From: Cavia porcellus | Lineage: Eukaryota > Chordata > Mammalia > Rodentia > Caviidae | NCBI RefSeq assembly: GCF_034190915.1 | Contig: NW_026947506.1 | Span: forward strand, 16,119,501 to 16,183,500 | Reading direction: 5' to 3' | Length of the DNA: 64,000 nt | Part shown: positions 37,345 to 49,105 of the stretch, piece after piece | How positions within the stretch are numbered: position 1 is the first letter of the stretch | Layout: each line of letters opens with the position of its first letter | Made by a program: the position numbers and the translations under genes | Notes under the pieces: model-generated | Seen by the model: the letters and a program-made list of their open reading frames with translations, nothing else | The model's database searches: none | What the model was told of the DNA's origin: nothing

Positions 37345-37747
37345 GGACACCAAGAAGGAAGAATCCTTTCTGTTTCCATGATGAGGTGGTTCCCTGCTTG
37401 AAACTTGGAATTCATATCCTTGCTTCCAGCCCAGATGAATTAGCCTCCTGAAAGGAACTCAGACGGGACTCAACAAGGCTTCGTATTTTAAGGTCTGTGC
37501 ATTTTGGTGAGCTATTTCTTTGAGTGATCAAGAAACTTTTCAGAATTGACTTATATACTAGGAAATCTCAGTCAGCTTATTTCTAAATAAGTATTTCTTT
37601 TAATCTATAAACTAGGCTCTCTACTTGTGATTGCCATACTGCCCTGCCTGTCTTGGAACTGCTGACTGCAGTGAAATTTGTGCCATCTGGTGAAGAAGAA
37701 ATTTGATTCGTGTGACTTGACAAGCTTGCTGCACTTTCACTCTGCTG

Positions 37748-38872
37748 ATGTTAAGGGTTTCCAGTACCGCAGGCCCAGCAGAAATGTCACAGGGGCCAGC
37801 AGTGGACAGCAGGTACACCACAGACATCAAAGTAGTGAACGTGTCCTTTTTGTGGACCATTGATAACATTAGATTTTGCCTAAAGGAAATAGATGACTGC
37901 ATTCAAAGTTCAATCTTTTCAGCTGAAGGAAATGATCAAGTGAAATGGTGCTTACGACTCTACCCAAATGGTCTTGATGAACAAAGCAAAGATTATGTGT
38001 GCTTATACCTGGGAATGATCTGCTGTCCAAGGAGGGTAGCTCATGCAAAATTCACCTTTTCCATTCTGAATGCCAAAGGAGAGAAAACCAAGGTGCTCTC
38101 AAGTCCACAAGCTTATACATTTGTGCGAGGAAAGGACTGGGGATTCAAACATTTCATCCTTAGAGAGTTTCTTTTGGATCCAAACAATGGGCTTCTCTCC
38201 AATGACAAGCTTTCCTTCTTCTGTGAAGTGAAAGTAGCACAAGATCCCACCAATCATTCCAGCCAGAATATTAGGAAGCTGGTTAAGGTTCCTGAGGGCT
38301 GCTTGGCAGAGGATCTAGGAGGACTGTGGGAGCGATCCCAGCTCTCAGACTGTTGCTTGTGTGTGGCTGGCCAGGAATTCCAGGCTCACAAAGCCATCTT
38401 AGCAGCTCGCTCTCCAGTTTTCATGGCGTTGTTGGAACATGAAAAGCAAGGAAGCAAAAAGAATCGTGTTGAAATCAGTGACATGGATCCTGAAGTTTTT
38501 AAGGAAATGATATACTTTATGTACACTGGAAAGGCACCAAACCTAGGGATCATGGCAACTGAACTGCTGGAGGCTGCAAGCAGGTTTGGTCTGGAGCGCC
38601 TGAAGCTCATGTGTGAGAACCACCTGTGCAGCAACCTCTCTGTGGAGAATGCCGTGGAAATCCTCATCTTGGCTGACCTCCACAGTGCACATCAGTTGAA
38701 AACCCGGACACTGGATTTCATCAATTTTCATGTTTCTGACATCCTGGAGACCTCTGAGTGGAAGGCCATGGTGGTGTCCCACCCTCACTTGGTGGCCGAA
38801 GCCTATCACTCTCTGGTTTCCATGCAGTGTGCATTCATGGTACCCCCATGCAAGCGTGTGAGACTGTCCTGA
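37748..38872 (+). CDS. SPOP-like MATH-BTB-BACK protein, copy 5 (probable recombinant gene)
   Basis: Intact 374-codon ORF, protein identical to copy 3. The DNA just upstream (ATTCGTGTG near 37706) is of the type seen only in unit 4, while the stop codon TGA and the following bases are of the unit 1/2 type, and residue 334 is Glu and not the Lys of copy 4. The change of type therefore falls within or at the edge of this ORF. TATA box at 37337, poly(A) signal at 39316. Confidence 0.92.
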   Translation: MLRVSSTAGPAEMSQGPAVDSRYTTDIKVVNVSFLWTIDNIRFCLKEIDDCIQSSIFSAEGNDQVKWCLRLYPNGLDEQSKDYVCLYLGMICCPRRVAHAKFTFSILNAKGEKTKVLSSPQAYTFVRGKDWGFKHFILREFLLDPNNGLLSNDKLSFFCEVKVAQDPTNHSSQNIRKLVKVPEGCLAEDLGGLWERSQLSDCCLCVAGQEFQAHKAILAARSPVFMALLEHEKQGSKKNRVEISDMDPEVFKEMIYFMYTGKAPNLGIMATELLEAASRFGLERLKLMCENHLCSNLSVENAVEILILADLHSAHQLKTRTLDFINFHVSDILETSEWKAMVVSHPHLVAEAYHSLVSMQCAFMVPPCKRVRLS

Positions 38873-39046
38873 GATCCCACATCTCCATTTATCTTCCCAA
38901 AACCCTGGCCACATTTGCTGCCCCTGAACCATAATATGCTAGGGCAATCCGTGGAAACTTCACTCTTCTATGTGGAAATATTAAATTGTGCCTCTCTAGG
39001 GGAGAGAAGGGACCACCGTCTTAAGGTCAGAAAAAGGAAATGCGAT

Positions 39047-39360
39047 ATTGAGAATTTAGAAGTCGTGTATCATGTATTTTCAAATCTGTGTTTTATAGTA
39101 TTGTGCAAAGTGGGTTTTTACAATGTCGATGCCAAACTGAAACCAAAACTCCTGTCAATGGAAGGCAGACCTGGGGTGGGGCTACCCTTAGAGACAGGGA
39201 CCATGAACTTCACTCTGTAAATGCAAGACTCCTTCCTGGCTTTCTGCACCATCATGCATCCCTGGGCACCCCACTTGTAACACGGGCTTTTTGCTGTCCC
39301 TCACTTTTCTCTGTAAATAAACCTGAATCTTACTTTGTACAGTTGTTTGGCTCCTCATCG
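39047..39360. other. Divergent patch in the 3' UTR of copy 5
   Basis: About eight substitutions and a 2-bp deletion (GTCAATGGAAGG for GTCAATGTTGAAGG) relative to all other units, which hardly differ from one another here. The poly(A) signal is untouched. Confidence 0.85.
39316..39321 (+). terminator. Poly(A) signal of copy 5
   Basis: AATAAA intact inside an otherwise divergent 3' UTR patch. Confidence 0.7.
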
Positions 39361-40180
39361 TTTTTCTGTATGTTAGATTCAGAAGCTAAGAAAAATTTCA
39401 GTGTGCTGATGATTTCAGGCCCATCCACGGGATGAACACAGTGGATGTACAATGTCACTAATTAACATAGTAGATGGCAGAAATAAATGACCCAGAACTC
39501 AGGCTGCTGAAGCCAAAGGACAATCACACAATGCAAGTCTTTGCTCATGTTGTCCGGTCCCAGTGACACAGACAGGCAGCACAAGCACTACAGCACATTC
39601 CCGCAAAATCTAGGCCTCTGAGCGAGCAGTCCAATCATGGTCCTGGAGAAAAAAGAGAGGAAAATGCTCAGATTTACGAAAATGGCATGAAAGAGAATTA
39701 AAAGTAGAAGTGTTTTATGTATTTCAGAGGAATTCATGTTGAGGAAGCAAAATTTATTACTTACAACTGCACTGAGAAATGGCTGTTGGCAAATTCACAC
39801 TATAAATCTCAAAAAGAGCTTTCTCACTGTGAACATTTAATATTCATAAGAATAGAATACATGTTTCTATGGTATTATGAAGAATAGAATTAAAATTAAA
39901 AATGAAAACGTAGTGGGTTTCATCTCAAAGTTTGGGCTTTTGTAAAAATCATTAGTGGTGTTACTCTGGAATCACCTAGAATTTGTAATGGCTCAGAGCT
40001 TCTAAAAATATATAAAGAAATGGATCCCCTTGTCTTGAACAGGTACAGATTTCAAAACATTTGTTTAATCAGGGCTTACAGCTGGTAACCCTTTATGTGC
40101 TGGTTGTGTAAATCTTCATGAATGTCAATATGGGATAACAACCTGTATAACAACTATGCAGTAAAATCACTAAGAGTTTT

Positions 40181-40182
<2 letters not shown>

Positions 40183-40276
<94 letters not shown>

Positions 40277-40323
40277 GTCTATCTGTCTCTCTGTATGTCT
40301 GTCTATCTATCTCTATCTCTCTC
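40183..40323. repeat. Compound CT / TA / TCTG microsatellite, unit 5
   Basis: 141 bp with a short CT run and by far the longest TA run, then GTATATATG; the entry is altered to GGCTCTC. Confidence 0.97.
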
Positions 40324-41051
40324 AGTCTTTATCATGGCTTGAACTCACAACTCACAACCTGGTCATTGCCAGGCAAGTGCTTCTTTGGCTCAGTTTACTG
40401 CCTGACTTTTGCAGATATTTGGCATACATATGTCCTATTCTTGTGTCCTTACTCCTAGAAGTGTCCCTTTCTCACCTCAAGCTGGCTGAGATTGTTGAAA
40501 ATGAGACAAAATAATTCACTCTGTGTGCATATTTCTTGAAAAGAACTATGGTTCTTAGATGTTGTGGGAATATGTGTTTTGGTATTATCACCCTCAAGTT
40601 TTATTTCACGTCCATTCTCTCCTCCTCATTAAAGAGAATAAAACAGGAAAAGCTTTAAAGGAGGAAAAAAGGAAAAATTTATTAATTTTTTGTGTGAAAA
40701 CTTTCAGAACACAGATTCCTCAGCTGTCCATACCTGACTTGCTGATTAGGTAGGAGTCATCCCAGTTGCTTGGGAATCGCTGTTCATCCTACAAGGGAGA
40801 ACATTCAAATGTTAATTTTTTTTCTTTCCAAATATGTAAATAGTTATTATCTTTTACATGAAATGTGGAAATTAAAAAGTATGAGTTTCTATCACTGCAT
40901 CAAATGAACAATAAAAAACATTGAAAATAACTTACAAAGTGTAATTTCCTCATAGTGAAATGAATGGAGCAAAGTGGATTAGGGCAGAAGATTTTTCAGG
41001 GCAAGCACAGGTCTTCTCAGCTTCTCTGAGTACAAATATGTGTTACAGTGA

Positions 41052-42265
41052 ATTATTGTCAAGTGCTTCATAGAAACAGATGTTATATTGAATGTACAAA
41101 TTGACCAAAAGAATGTTTTCCTTGCAATTCTACAGAGGAACCAGGCAAGAATTGCAGCTTAAGTGGCTGAAGGGCAACCAGTGAGATATGGCGCTATATT
41201 AACACTCTTGTGAGAATGGCATGCCAGCTGTTAAGCATTAGGAGTTAGGACTGAGAATCGGTGTTCATTCCCTCAGTTGGTGTCACAGTTGTGAACTCTT
41301 GAAGGCTGATGTGCTCCCGTTTCCAGAAAACAATCATCCCTCTGCGATGTTGGGATTCGATGGGGGTTAATGCTAATCCAACATTACTAGCAGAAGACTT
41401 TTTTGAAGAAACCACTTGTTTGACTGCTTAATTCTAAGAAAAATATATGACAGAAGATGAACAAGAATTTGCCATAACTTTACAGGCATTCTGAAGCAAG
41501 GAAATCACCAACTGCATTTGGCAAGCACTGAAAGGCCTGCCAAAGTCCCCGGAGGCACCAATTTACCTGTATCATCCAAAGTTGTGTGTCACACATTCTC
41601 GAGCTACTAGTGAAGGCATCTTGTGACACTTCCAACTCTTATGTGCAAACAACACACTAATAAATAAAATATCTATCCAGGAGTCCCGGATGATGAAAGT
41701 GGTAGGAGACTAGTGACAAATAGTAAACTTGCATGAACCATTTCGTTTCCTTCATTCAAGTCTAATCACAATATGACTGATTATTTATGTGTATAGTTAG
41801 CATGTAGTGATCTCTCACTCAGAAAATCAACAACCCTAGGAAAACATGGAACAGATTTAGAGTTTTCTAACCAAAATGGGAAGCAACAGGAGCCAAATGT
41901 ACCTGACCTTGAAAGCAGGCACATGGATTAGCCTTATCACACCTCTGTGGAAGACATCTCGGTCTAAATTCTTAGGTACTGTAACCCTGAATCTTTAAAG
42001 ACTCTATTCCTCTTTACTTTCCATTTTGCACTTGTAATTCATCCTACTCTTGATGCTGTCATCTTGCAATCTCAATAAACAGCAACTTGCTACGTTTCAC
42101 AAGGTATATGCCAGGCAATACTCTTGTATGTGTACACAAGAATGTGGAAAAATTTTTGCCCATTCAGTTCTAACACAGCTCTAGGGCTGGATTAGAAACA
42201 AAAGCAGCATTTTCCCACCTTTCATCAGCCTGGTTTATAAGGCATTGCTACACAAAGAGAATTAG
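41052..42265. other. Divergent patch in the spacer of unit 5
   Basis: Scattered private substitutions from 41052, becoming dense between 42001 and 42265 (roughly a dozen changes plus 9 extra bases near 42049-42057). Between about 41700 and 41950 it also carries markers of the B-type units. After 42265 it is again identical in type to units 1 and 2. Confidence 0.85.
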
Positions 42266-42443
42266 TGAAAAAATGTACAAAATGTTCCTACAAGGCTGAT
42301 GACATTTTCCATGCAAATGGAATTCCACAGTGTATCCAAGGAAGAAACTTATACAATATTCTAAGAAGGGTTAATTTTGGAAAAATTTTACCCTATTTAA
42401 AAGGAAATTCAAGAGCTTGCATTTCATTAGCTTTACTACATTT

Positions 42444-42482
42444 TGTGTGTGTGTTTGTGTGCGTGTGTGTGTGTGTGTGTGT
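42444..42482. repeat. GT microsatellite, unit 5
   Basis: 39 bp. Confidence 0.95.
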
Positions 42483-44275
42483 ATCTCTAATAGTGAGTGT
42501 TATGCTCATATTTGTAAAAGTAGCTATAGAGAAGAAAATTTATTACAAATTACCCATGATTTCTATTTTTCTTGTCATTTTGTACAAGAAAGTATCTTCT
42601 TAATGTAGAAGTATCAAAATCTACACAACTGAATTACAACTAGTGCACATATTTTGTATAAAATTCAGAACCTAAAATTAACTAAGAGAGCACAGCAATG
42701 ATGATTGTTGGGTATTGCACTGATAGGGGCATTGAACCTATTTTGGTTATGCTAGTTATTGCAGAATCAGGAAATCATCAACACTAGTGAGGGGAGATGT
42801 TTGGACCTGGGGACTCTTGTTCCTGGTAACAGTGATAGCTAGTGAGGCCAGTGGACAATGCTGAGAGGCTCAGCAGTGTAGGTAAGCAGCAGACATCGAG
42901 GTCTTTACTGTCTGGCACAGAATGGAGAAGGATTTTGTCATTCAGCGGGAGGGAATGTTTGGCGGGAGCCATGTTGAAGTGAAGCCAGATGAACCTTAAC
43001 CAGAACAGCTGCTGGCTTCCTTTAGAAGACCCTAGTTGGGTGCAGACACATGGAAATTGATTGGAATGAGCTTATTCAAATGAGCCTCCTCTTGAGGCAG
43101 GCTGGTTAATGCTGTCTACTACTCCATCATAAGGCAGTGCCTGGTTTGAAGGGAAAGAATGGCGGAACTCAGAACACTGTATCCATAGGGCATCTAATAA
43201 TGAATCCAGAGAGAATCCTGGAAGAGAACGATTTTTTTTTCATTCATTTTTCTTTTTGGTTTGGTATTTTCTTGTTTTATTCATCTGCTTTTAATTTCTC
43301 CTTTATTTTGTTCTTAATTTCTGCGGGTGACTGTGATTCCTAACTTCCCTGTGGGTATGCTTTTGTTTGGATTTCAATTTTTCTCTTTCAAATCTCATTT
43401 AGTCTTCTGCATTAGTTTCCCCCAGTAGGTGGGATCCATCTACCATCTCCGTTGTATTGTAATCTCTTTCCCTTTGGCCATTACTCTTCTTCCTCTGAAA
43501 TATATTTTGAATCTTAACCCTTGAGGACAGATTGGACATATCATGAATCCATATATTGTTTATGATTGTTTGCATTCTGTTTTATCTTCCCGAATTCAGT
43601 TCATACTGTTAGGAAACTAGCAAGTATCACTCCAAGAATTCAACTGAAACAGAAAAGACATGAGAACACACAAATCAGACTAATCCTCTGGCACCCAGGC
43701 CAATAAAGCAAACCTGGGGGGAAATGAGGTTGCAAAATTTGAAAACCCAATAAACCCAATAGTAGGTTACTTCAATGTGGCAACAAGGCAATTGAATGAG
43801 GCTGTGGAATATATTAAAACAGAAGTAATCTCTCAAGTAACCACAACTAACTACAGAGATTACCAAAATACACAACCTTCTTAGTGATGTTAGTTCAGAC
43901 ACAGCCCAAAAAAAAAGGCGAGCTTACAAGAACTGTTGAAGCACAACCTAAGAAATAAATGAACCCATTAAATAGATTCAAGCCGATATGCAAGAGAAAA
44001 AAATCCATTTTAAAAATTCAGAGCACTTTAGGCCAGTTTGAGGAAAGGACTTCACATACTGAGTACAGGCTGGCACTTAGTGACGAGGAGAGACAACAAA
44101 TGACATTAAAAGCACTTTGTAGACATCATGACAGAAAGCTTTCCTGGTACAGAAGAGGAATTTAACCTACCAATAATTGAGGCAATTATTTCTCCAGTTA
44201 GCACTGATTAAAAGAATTCTACCTGCCCATGTGTAATAGACAAGTTTGCAGACATTCAAATAAAAATAGAGTATT

Positions 44276-44405
44276 AAAATCTGTTAGGGATGGGCTGGGG
44301 ATTTCTCTCAGTAGCATAAGCAATTTCCTGGCAAGCTGTAGTCCTGAGTTCTATCCCTGGTAACAATAAAAATGAAAAAGAGAAAAAAAAAATCTGTTAG
44401 GGATG
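44276..44405 (+). mobile_element. ID-type SINE, unit 6
   Basis: Same insertion, unit 1/2 type. Confidence 0.85.
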
Positions 44406-44578
44406 AGGACTGTTGTGCTCCTTCCAATAAGGTCCCCAAGTACATGAGGGTATGTAACACTTGTGAGGCTGGAGGAAAACTGGATCACACTCTGAGTATG
44501 TAAAACAGAAAAAAGAGAAGCTTTGGAAGAAAGCCAGTGATATCTATCCCTGAAGTGGTAGCCCTTCTTACTGTCTAC

Positions 44579-44671
44579 CTTCCTTCCTTCCTTCCTTCCT
44601 TGTTTTCTTCCTTCCTTCCTTCCTTTCTTCCTTCCTTTCTTGCTTCCTTCTTTCGTTCCTTGCTTCCTTCC
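44579..44671. repeat. CCTT microsatellite, unit 6
   Basis: Full 93-bp form. Confidence 0.95.
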
Positions 44672-44725
44672 ATCCCTCATTCCCTCTGTCCTTTCATTCT
44701 TTTGGTTTTTAATTCAAGTTAGTAT

Positions 44726-44814
44726 TTAATCCCACATGTCCTTGAAACTGCAATGATATTCCTGCCTCAGCTTTGAGAGTGCTGGGATTAATGATGTGTT
44801 CGCCCACACCCTGC
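44726..44814 (-). mobile_element. B1-like fragment, unit 6
   Basis: Same fragment. Confidence 0.6.
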
Positions 44815-46117
44815 AAATCAGCATTGTTATTTTTTGTGAAAGGAGATAAAATTAAACACAACAAAACAGAGCAAAATTGGACATAATAACGCAATGTAAG
44901 AGATATAAATTTCAAAACTAGATAATCTGAAATCTTCCCTATCTATCATGTTGTCTATTTTTTTCTTCCAAATAGTTGTCCATGTCTTGCCACACAGAAT
45001 TCATACTGAGAAACCTAGTATAAAATTAATCCAAACAGTCTGAGAAAGGAGTTTTAGGTCTTTAAAATCAGACAAAAAGGAAGTCACTAATGGCTGTGCT
45101 AGAATCGGTTGTTTGCTTCAAAATGCCTATGCATACTTTCATGTATGTGGAAACTCAGTTAAACACAACCAGCTTTAAAAAAAAAGACCATATTTTATAG
45201 AACAAACCAAAACATGGATAAAAGTATTGGGCTTCAAAGAGATGATCGAAGGAAATCCCCTCCTTACTACATTGCCTAGGGTCAACCTCTCAAGGGACGT
45301 CCAGATTACTGGCTCCGACATGCTAATGGGATAGGGGGAGAAGATGTGATGTTTGTTTCTCAGCCTGCAGGCTGGCAGACTCACAGCTGCTCATGGTGGG
45401 GAGAGGGTTTGCCTGGACTCCTGGCACTCCCAGCATGACCCATGTCCCAGGAAATGCCAGTGGAACTCAGTAATATTACTGTTTCCAAACATTGGGTCCA
45501 AGGAGTGAACTAGGTTAGTAGGAGATCTAAAAGCTCTGAGGAAGTAGCATTTACAGTTGTCCCACACTAGACTTTAGGTTTAGAGACATTCTGCCAATAT
45601 TCACTGTTTGTGCCTGTCCCAAATCCATGTCCCTTGCTCCCGACACTGTATCAGATTACCCAGAAGAACCACCTCTTCACTCCCAGCACACCTATTTCTC
45701 ATGGAGCCTTGAATCTGCTCCCTTCACATTACTTCCCTGCAACTGGCTTTCACCCACATGTGATCCCAAGGGAAAAGGTGCCTTATTGACCGATCTGTCC
45801 TGCTTTGCTCCTTACCACCAGAAAGGTATAAACACAGAGGGCCTACTGAGAACAGTGGCATGCTGGAATTACTATCCTCCACCCTAGCCTCTCATCTTCT
45901 GGAAATGGCAGGAAGACGATAGACCAGAGAACTCCCCCATATGAATGAGACAAAAGAAATTCTGGGCTAGTCAAACAGACTGTTTTCATAAACATATAGA
46001 AAAGACAGGTAGGATGAAAATTGACTGACTCTCACATTTTGAGTGAGACACACCTAGGGCAATTGGATTAGAATAGGGTGGGAAGAACCACCATAGGGTG
46101 GATCCTGTCCTAAGAGT

Positions 46118-46125
46118 TATAAAAG
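46118..46125 (+). promoter_or_regulatory. TATA box of copy 6
   Basis: TATAAAAG at the conserved distance from the ATG. Confidence 0.7.
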
Positions 46126-46528
46126 GGACACCAAGAAGGAAGAATCCTTTCTGTTTCCATGATGAGGTGGTTCCCTGCTTGAAACTTGGAATTCATATCC
46201 TTGCTTCCAGCCCAGATGAATTAGCCTCCTGAAAGGAACTCAGACGGGACTCAACAAGGCTTCGTATTTTAAGGTCTGTGCATTTTGGTGAGCTATTTCT
46301 TTGAGTGATCAAGAAACTTTTCAGAATTGACTTATATACTAGGAAATCTCAGTCAGCTTATTTCTAAATAAGTATTTCTTTTAATCTATAAACTAGGCTC
46401 TCTACTTGTGATTGCCATACTGCCCTGCCTGTCTTGGAACTGCTGACTGCAGTGAAATTTGTGCCATCTGGTGAAGAAGAAATTTGATTCCTGTGACTTG
46501 ACAAGCTTGCTGCACTTTCACTCTGCTG

Positions 46529-47653
46529 ATGTTAAGGGTTTCCAGTACCGCAGGCCCAGCAGAAATGTCACAGGGGCCAGCAGTGGACAGCAGGTACACC
46601 ACAGACATCAAAGTAGTGAACGTGTCCTTTTTGTGGACCATTGATAACATTAGATTTTGCCTAAAGGAAATAGATGACTGCATTCAAAGTTCAATCTTTT
46701 CAGCTGAAGGAAATGATCAAGTGAAATGGTGCTTACGACTCTACCCAAATGGTCTTGATGAACAAAGCAAAGATTATGTGTGCTTATACCTGGGAATGAT
46801 CTGCTGTCCAAGGAGGGTATCTCATGCAAAATTCACCTTTTCCATTCTGAATGCCAAAGGAGAGAAAACCAAGGTGCTCTCAAGTCCACAAGCTTATACA
46901 TTTGTGCGAGGAAAGGACTGGGGATTCAAACATTTCATCCTTAGAGAGTTTCTTTTGGATCCAAACAATGGGCTTCTCTCCAATGACAAGCTTTCCTTCT
47001 TCTGTGAAGTGAAAGTAGCACAAGATCCCACCAATCATTCCAGCCAGAATATTATGAAGCTGGTTAAGGTTCCTGAGGGCTGCTTGGCAGAGGATCTAGG
47101 AGGACTGTGGGAGCGATCCCAGCTCTCAGACTGTTGCTTGTGTGTGGCTGGCCAGGAATTCCAGGCTCACAAAGCCATCTTAGCAGCTCGCTCTCCAGTT
47201 TTCATGGCGTTGTTGGAACATGAAAAGCAAGGAAGCAAAAAGAATCGTGTTGAAATCAGTGACATGGATCCTGAAGTTTTTAAGGAAATGATATACTTTA
47301 TGTACACTGGAAAGGCACCAAACCTAGGGATCATGGCAACTGAACTGCTGGAGGCTGCAAGCAGGTTTGGTCTGGAGCGCCTGAAGCTCATGTGTGAGAA
47401 CCACCTGTGCAGCAACCTCTCTGTGGAGAATGCCGTGGAAATCCTCATCTTGGCTGACCTCCACAGTGCACATCAGTTGAAAACCCGGACACTGGATTTC
47501 ATCAATTTTCATGTTTCTGACATCCTGGAGACCTCTGAGTGGAAGGCCATGGTGGTGTCCCACCCTCACTTGGTGGCCGAAGCCTATCACTCTCTGGTTT
47601 CCATGCAGTGTGCATTCATGGTACCCCCATGCAAGCGTGTGAGACTGTCCTAA
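46529..47653 (+). CDS. SPOP-like MATH-BTB-BACK protein, copy 6
   Basis: Intact 374-codon ORF. It has a private Ala98 to Ser change in the MATH domain (PRRVSHAKF), four residues before groove residue Phe102, and Met176 shared only with copy 1 in the MATH-BTB linker. SPOP also has Met at 176, so Met is probably ancestral and Arg derived. Stop TAA, TATA box at 46118, poly(A) signal at 48098. Confidence 0.92.
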   Translation: MLRVSSTAGPAEMSQGPAVDSRYTTDIKVVNVSFLWTIDNIRFCLKEIDDCIQSSIFSAEGNDQVKWCLRLYPNGLDEQSKDYVCLYLGMICCPRRVSHAKFTFSILNAKGEKTKVLSSPQAYTFVRGKDWGFKHFILREFLLDPNNGLLSNDKLSFFCEVKVAQDPTNHSSQNIMKLVKVPEGCLAEDLGGLWERSQLSDCCLCVAGQEFQAHKAILAARSPVFMALLEHEKQGSKKNRVEISDMDPEVFKEMIYFMYTGKAPNLGIMATELLEAASRFGLERLKLMCENHLCSNLSVENAVEILILADLHSAHQLKTRTLDFINFHVSDILETSEWKAMVVSHPHLVAEAYHSLVSMQCAFMVPPCKRVRLS

Positions 47654-48097
47654 GATCCCACATGTCCATTTATCTTCCCAAACCCTGGCCACATTTGCTG
47701 CCCCTGAACCATAATATGCTAGGGCAATCCGTGGAAACTTCTCTCTTCTATGTGGAAATATTAAATTGTGCCTCTCTAGGGGAGAGAAGGGACCACCGTC
47801 TTAAGGTCAGAAAAAGGAAATGCGATACTGAGAATTTAGAAGTCGTGTATCATGCATTTTCAAATCTGTGTTTTATAATATTGAGCAAAGTGGGTTTTTA
47901 CAGTGTCGATGCCAAACGGAAACCAAAACTCCTGTCAATGTTGAAGGCAGACCTGGGGTGGGGCTACCCTTAGAGGCAGGGACCATGAACTTCACTCTGT
48001 AAATGCAAGACTCCTTCCTGGCTTTCTGCACCATCATGCATCCCTGGGCACCCCACTTGTAACACGGGCTTTTTGCTGTCCCTCACTTTTCTCTGTA

Positions 48098-48103
48098 AAT
48101 AAA
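48098..48103 (+). terminator. Poly(A) signal of copy 6
   Basis: AATAAA at the homologous position. Confidence 0.7.
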
Positions 48104-48963
48104 CCTGAATCTTACTTTGTACAGTTGTTTGGCTCCTCATCCTTTTTCTGTATGTTAGATTCAGAAGCTAAGAAAAATTTCAGTGTGCTGATGATTTCAG
48201 GCCCATCCACGGGATGAACACAGTGGATGTACAATGTCACTAATTAACATAGTAGATGGCAGAAATAAATGACCCAGAACTCAGGCTGCTGAAGCCAAAG
48301 GACAATCACACAAAGCAAGTCTTTGCTCATGTTGTCCTGTCCCAGTGACACAGACAGGCAGCACAAGCACTACAGCACATTCCCGCAAAATCTAGGCCTC
48401 TGAGCGAGCAGTCCAATCATGGTCCTGGAGAAAAAAGAGAGGAAAATGCTCAGATTTACGAAAATGGCATGAAAGAGAATTAAAAGTAGAAGTGTTTTAT
48501 GTATTTCAGAGGAATTCATGTTGAGGAAGCAAAATTTATTACTTACAAATGCACTGAGAAATGGCTGTTGGCAAATTCACACTATAAATCTCAAAAAGAG
48601 CTTTCTCACTGTGAACATTTAATATTCATAAGAATAGAATACATGTTTCTATGGTATTATGAAGAATAGAATTAAAATTAAAAATGAAAACGTAGTGGGT
48701 TTCATCTCTAAGTTTGGGCTTTTGTAAAAATCATTAGTGGTGTTACTCTGGAATCACCTAGAATATGTAATGGCTCAGAGCTTCTAAAAATATATAAAGA
48801 AATGGATCCCCTTGTCTTGAACAGGTACAGGTTTCAAAACATTTGTTTAATCAGGGCTTACAGCTGGTAACCCTTTATGTGCTGGTTGTGTAAATCTTCA
48901 TGAATGTCAATATGGGATAACAACCTGTATAACAACTATGCAGTAAAATCACTAAGAGTTTTG

Positions 48964-48977
48964 TCTCTCTCTCTCTC

Positions 48978-49061
<84 letters not shown>

Positions 49062-49105
49062 TATCTGTCTGTCTGTATGTCTGTCTATCTATCTCTATCT
49101 CTCTC
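48964..49105. repeat. Compound CT / TA / TCTG microsatellite, unit 6
   Basis: 142 bp, B-type interruption. Confidence 0.97.

Larger units (their letters stand above)
35041..43813 (+). repeat. Tandem array unit 5 (recombinant, with divergent patches)
   Basis: The 5' half is like unit 4 (same one-base deletion, short CCTT tract, ATTCGTGTG just before the gene). The 3' half is like units 1 and 2 (TGA stop, TTAATGCTG). Two divergent patches (39047-39360 and 41052-42265) match neither type. It has the longest uninterrupted TA run in the array. Confidence 0.97.
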
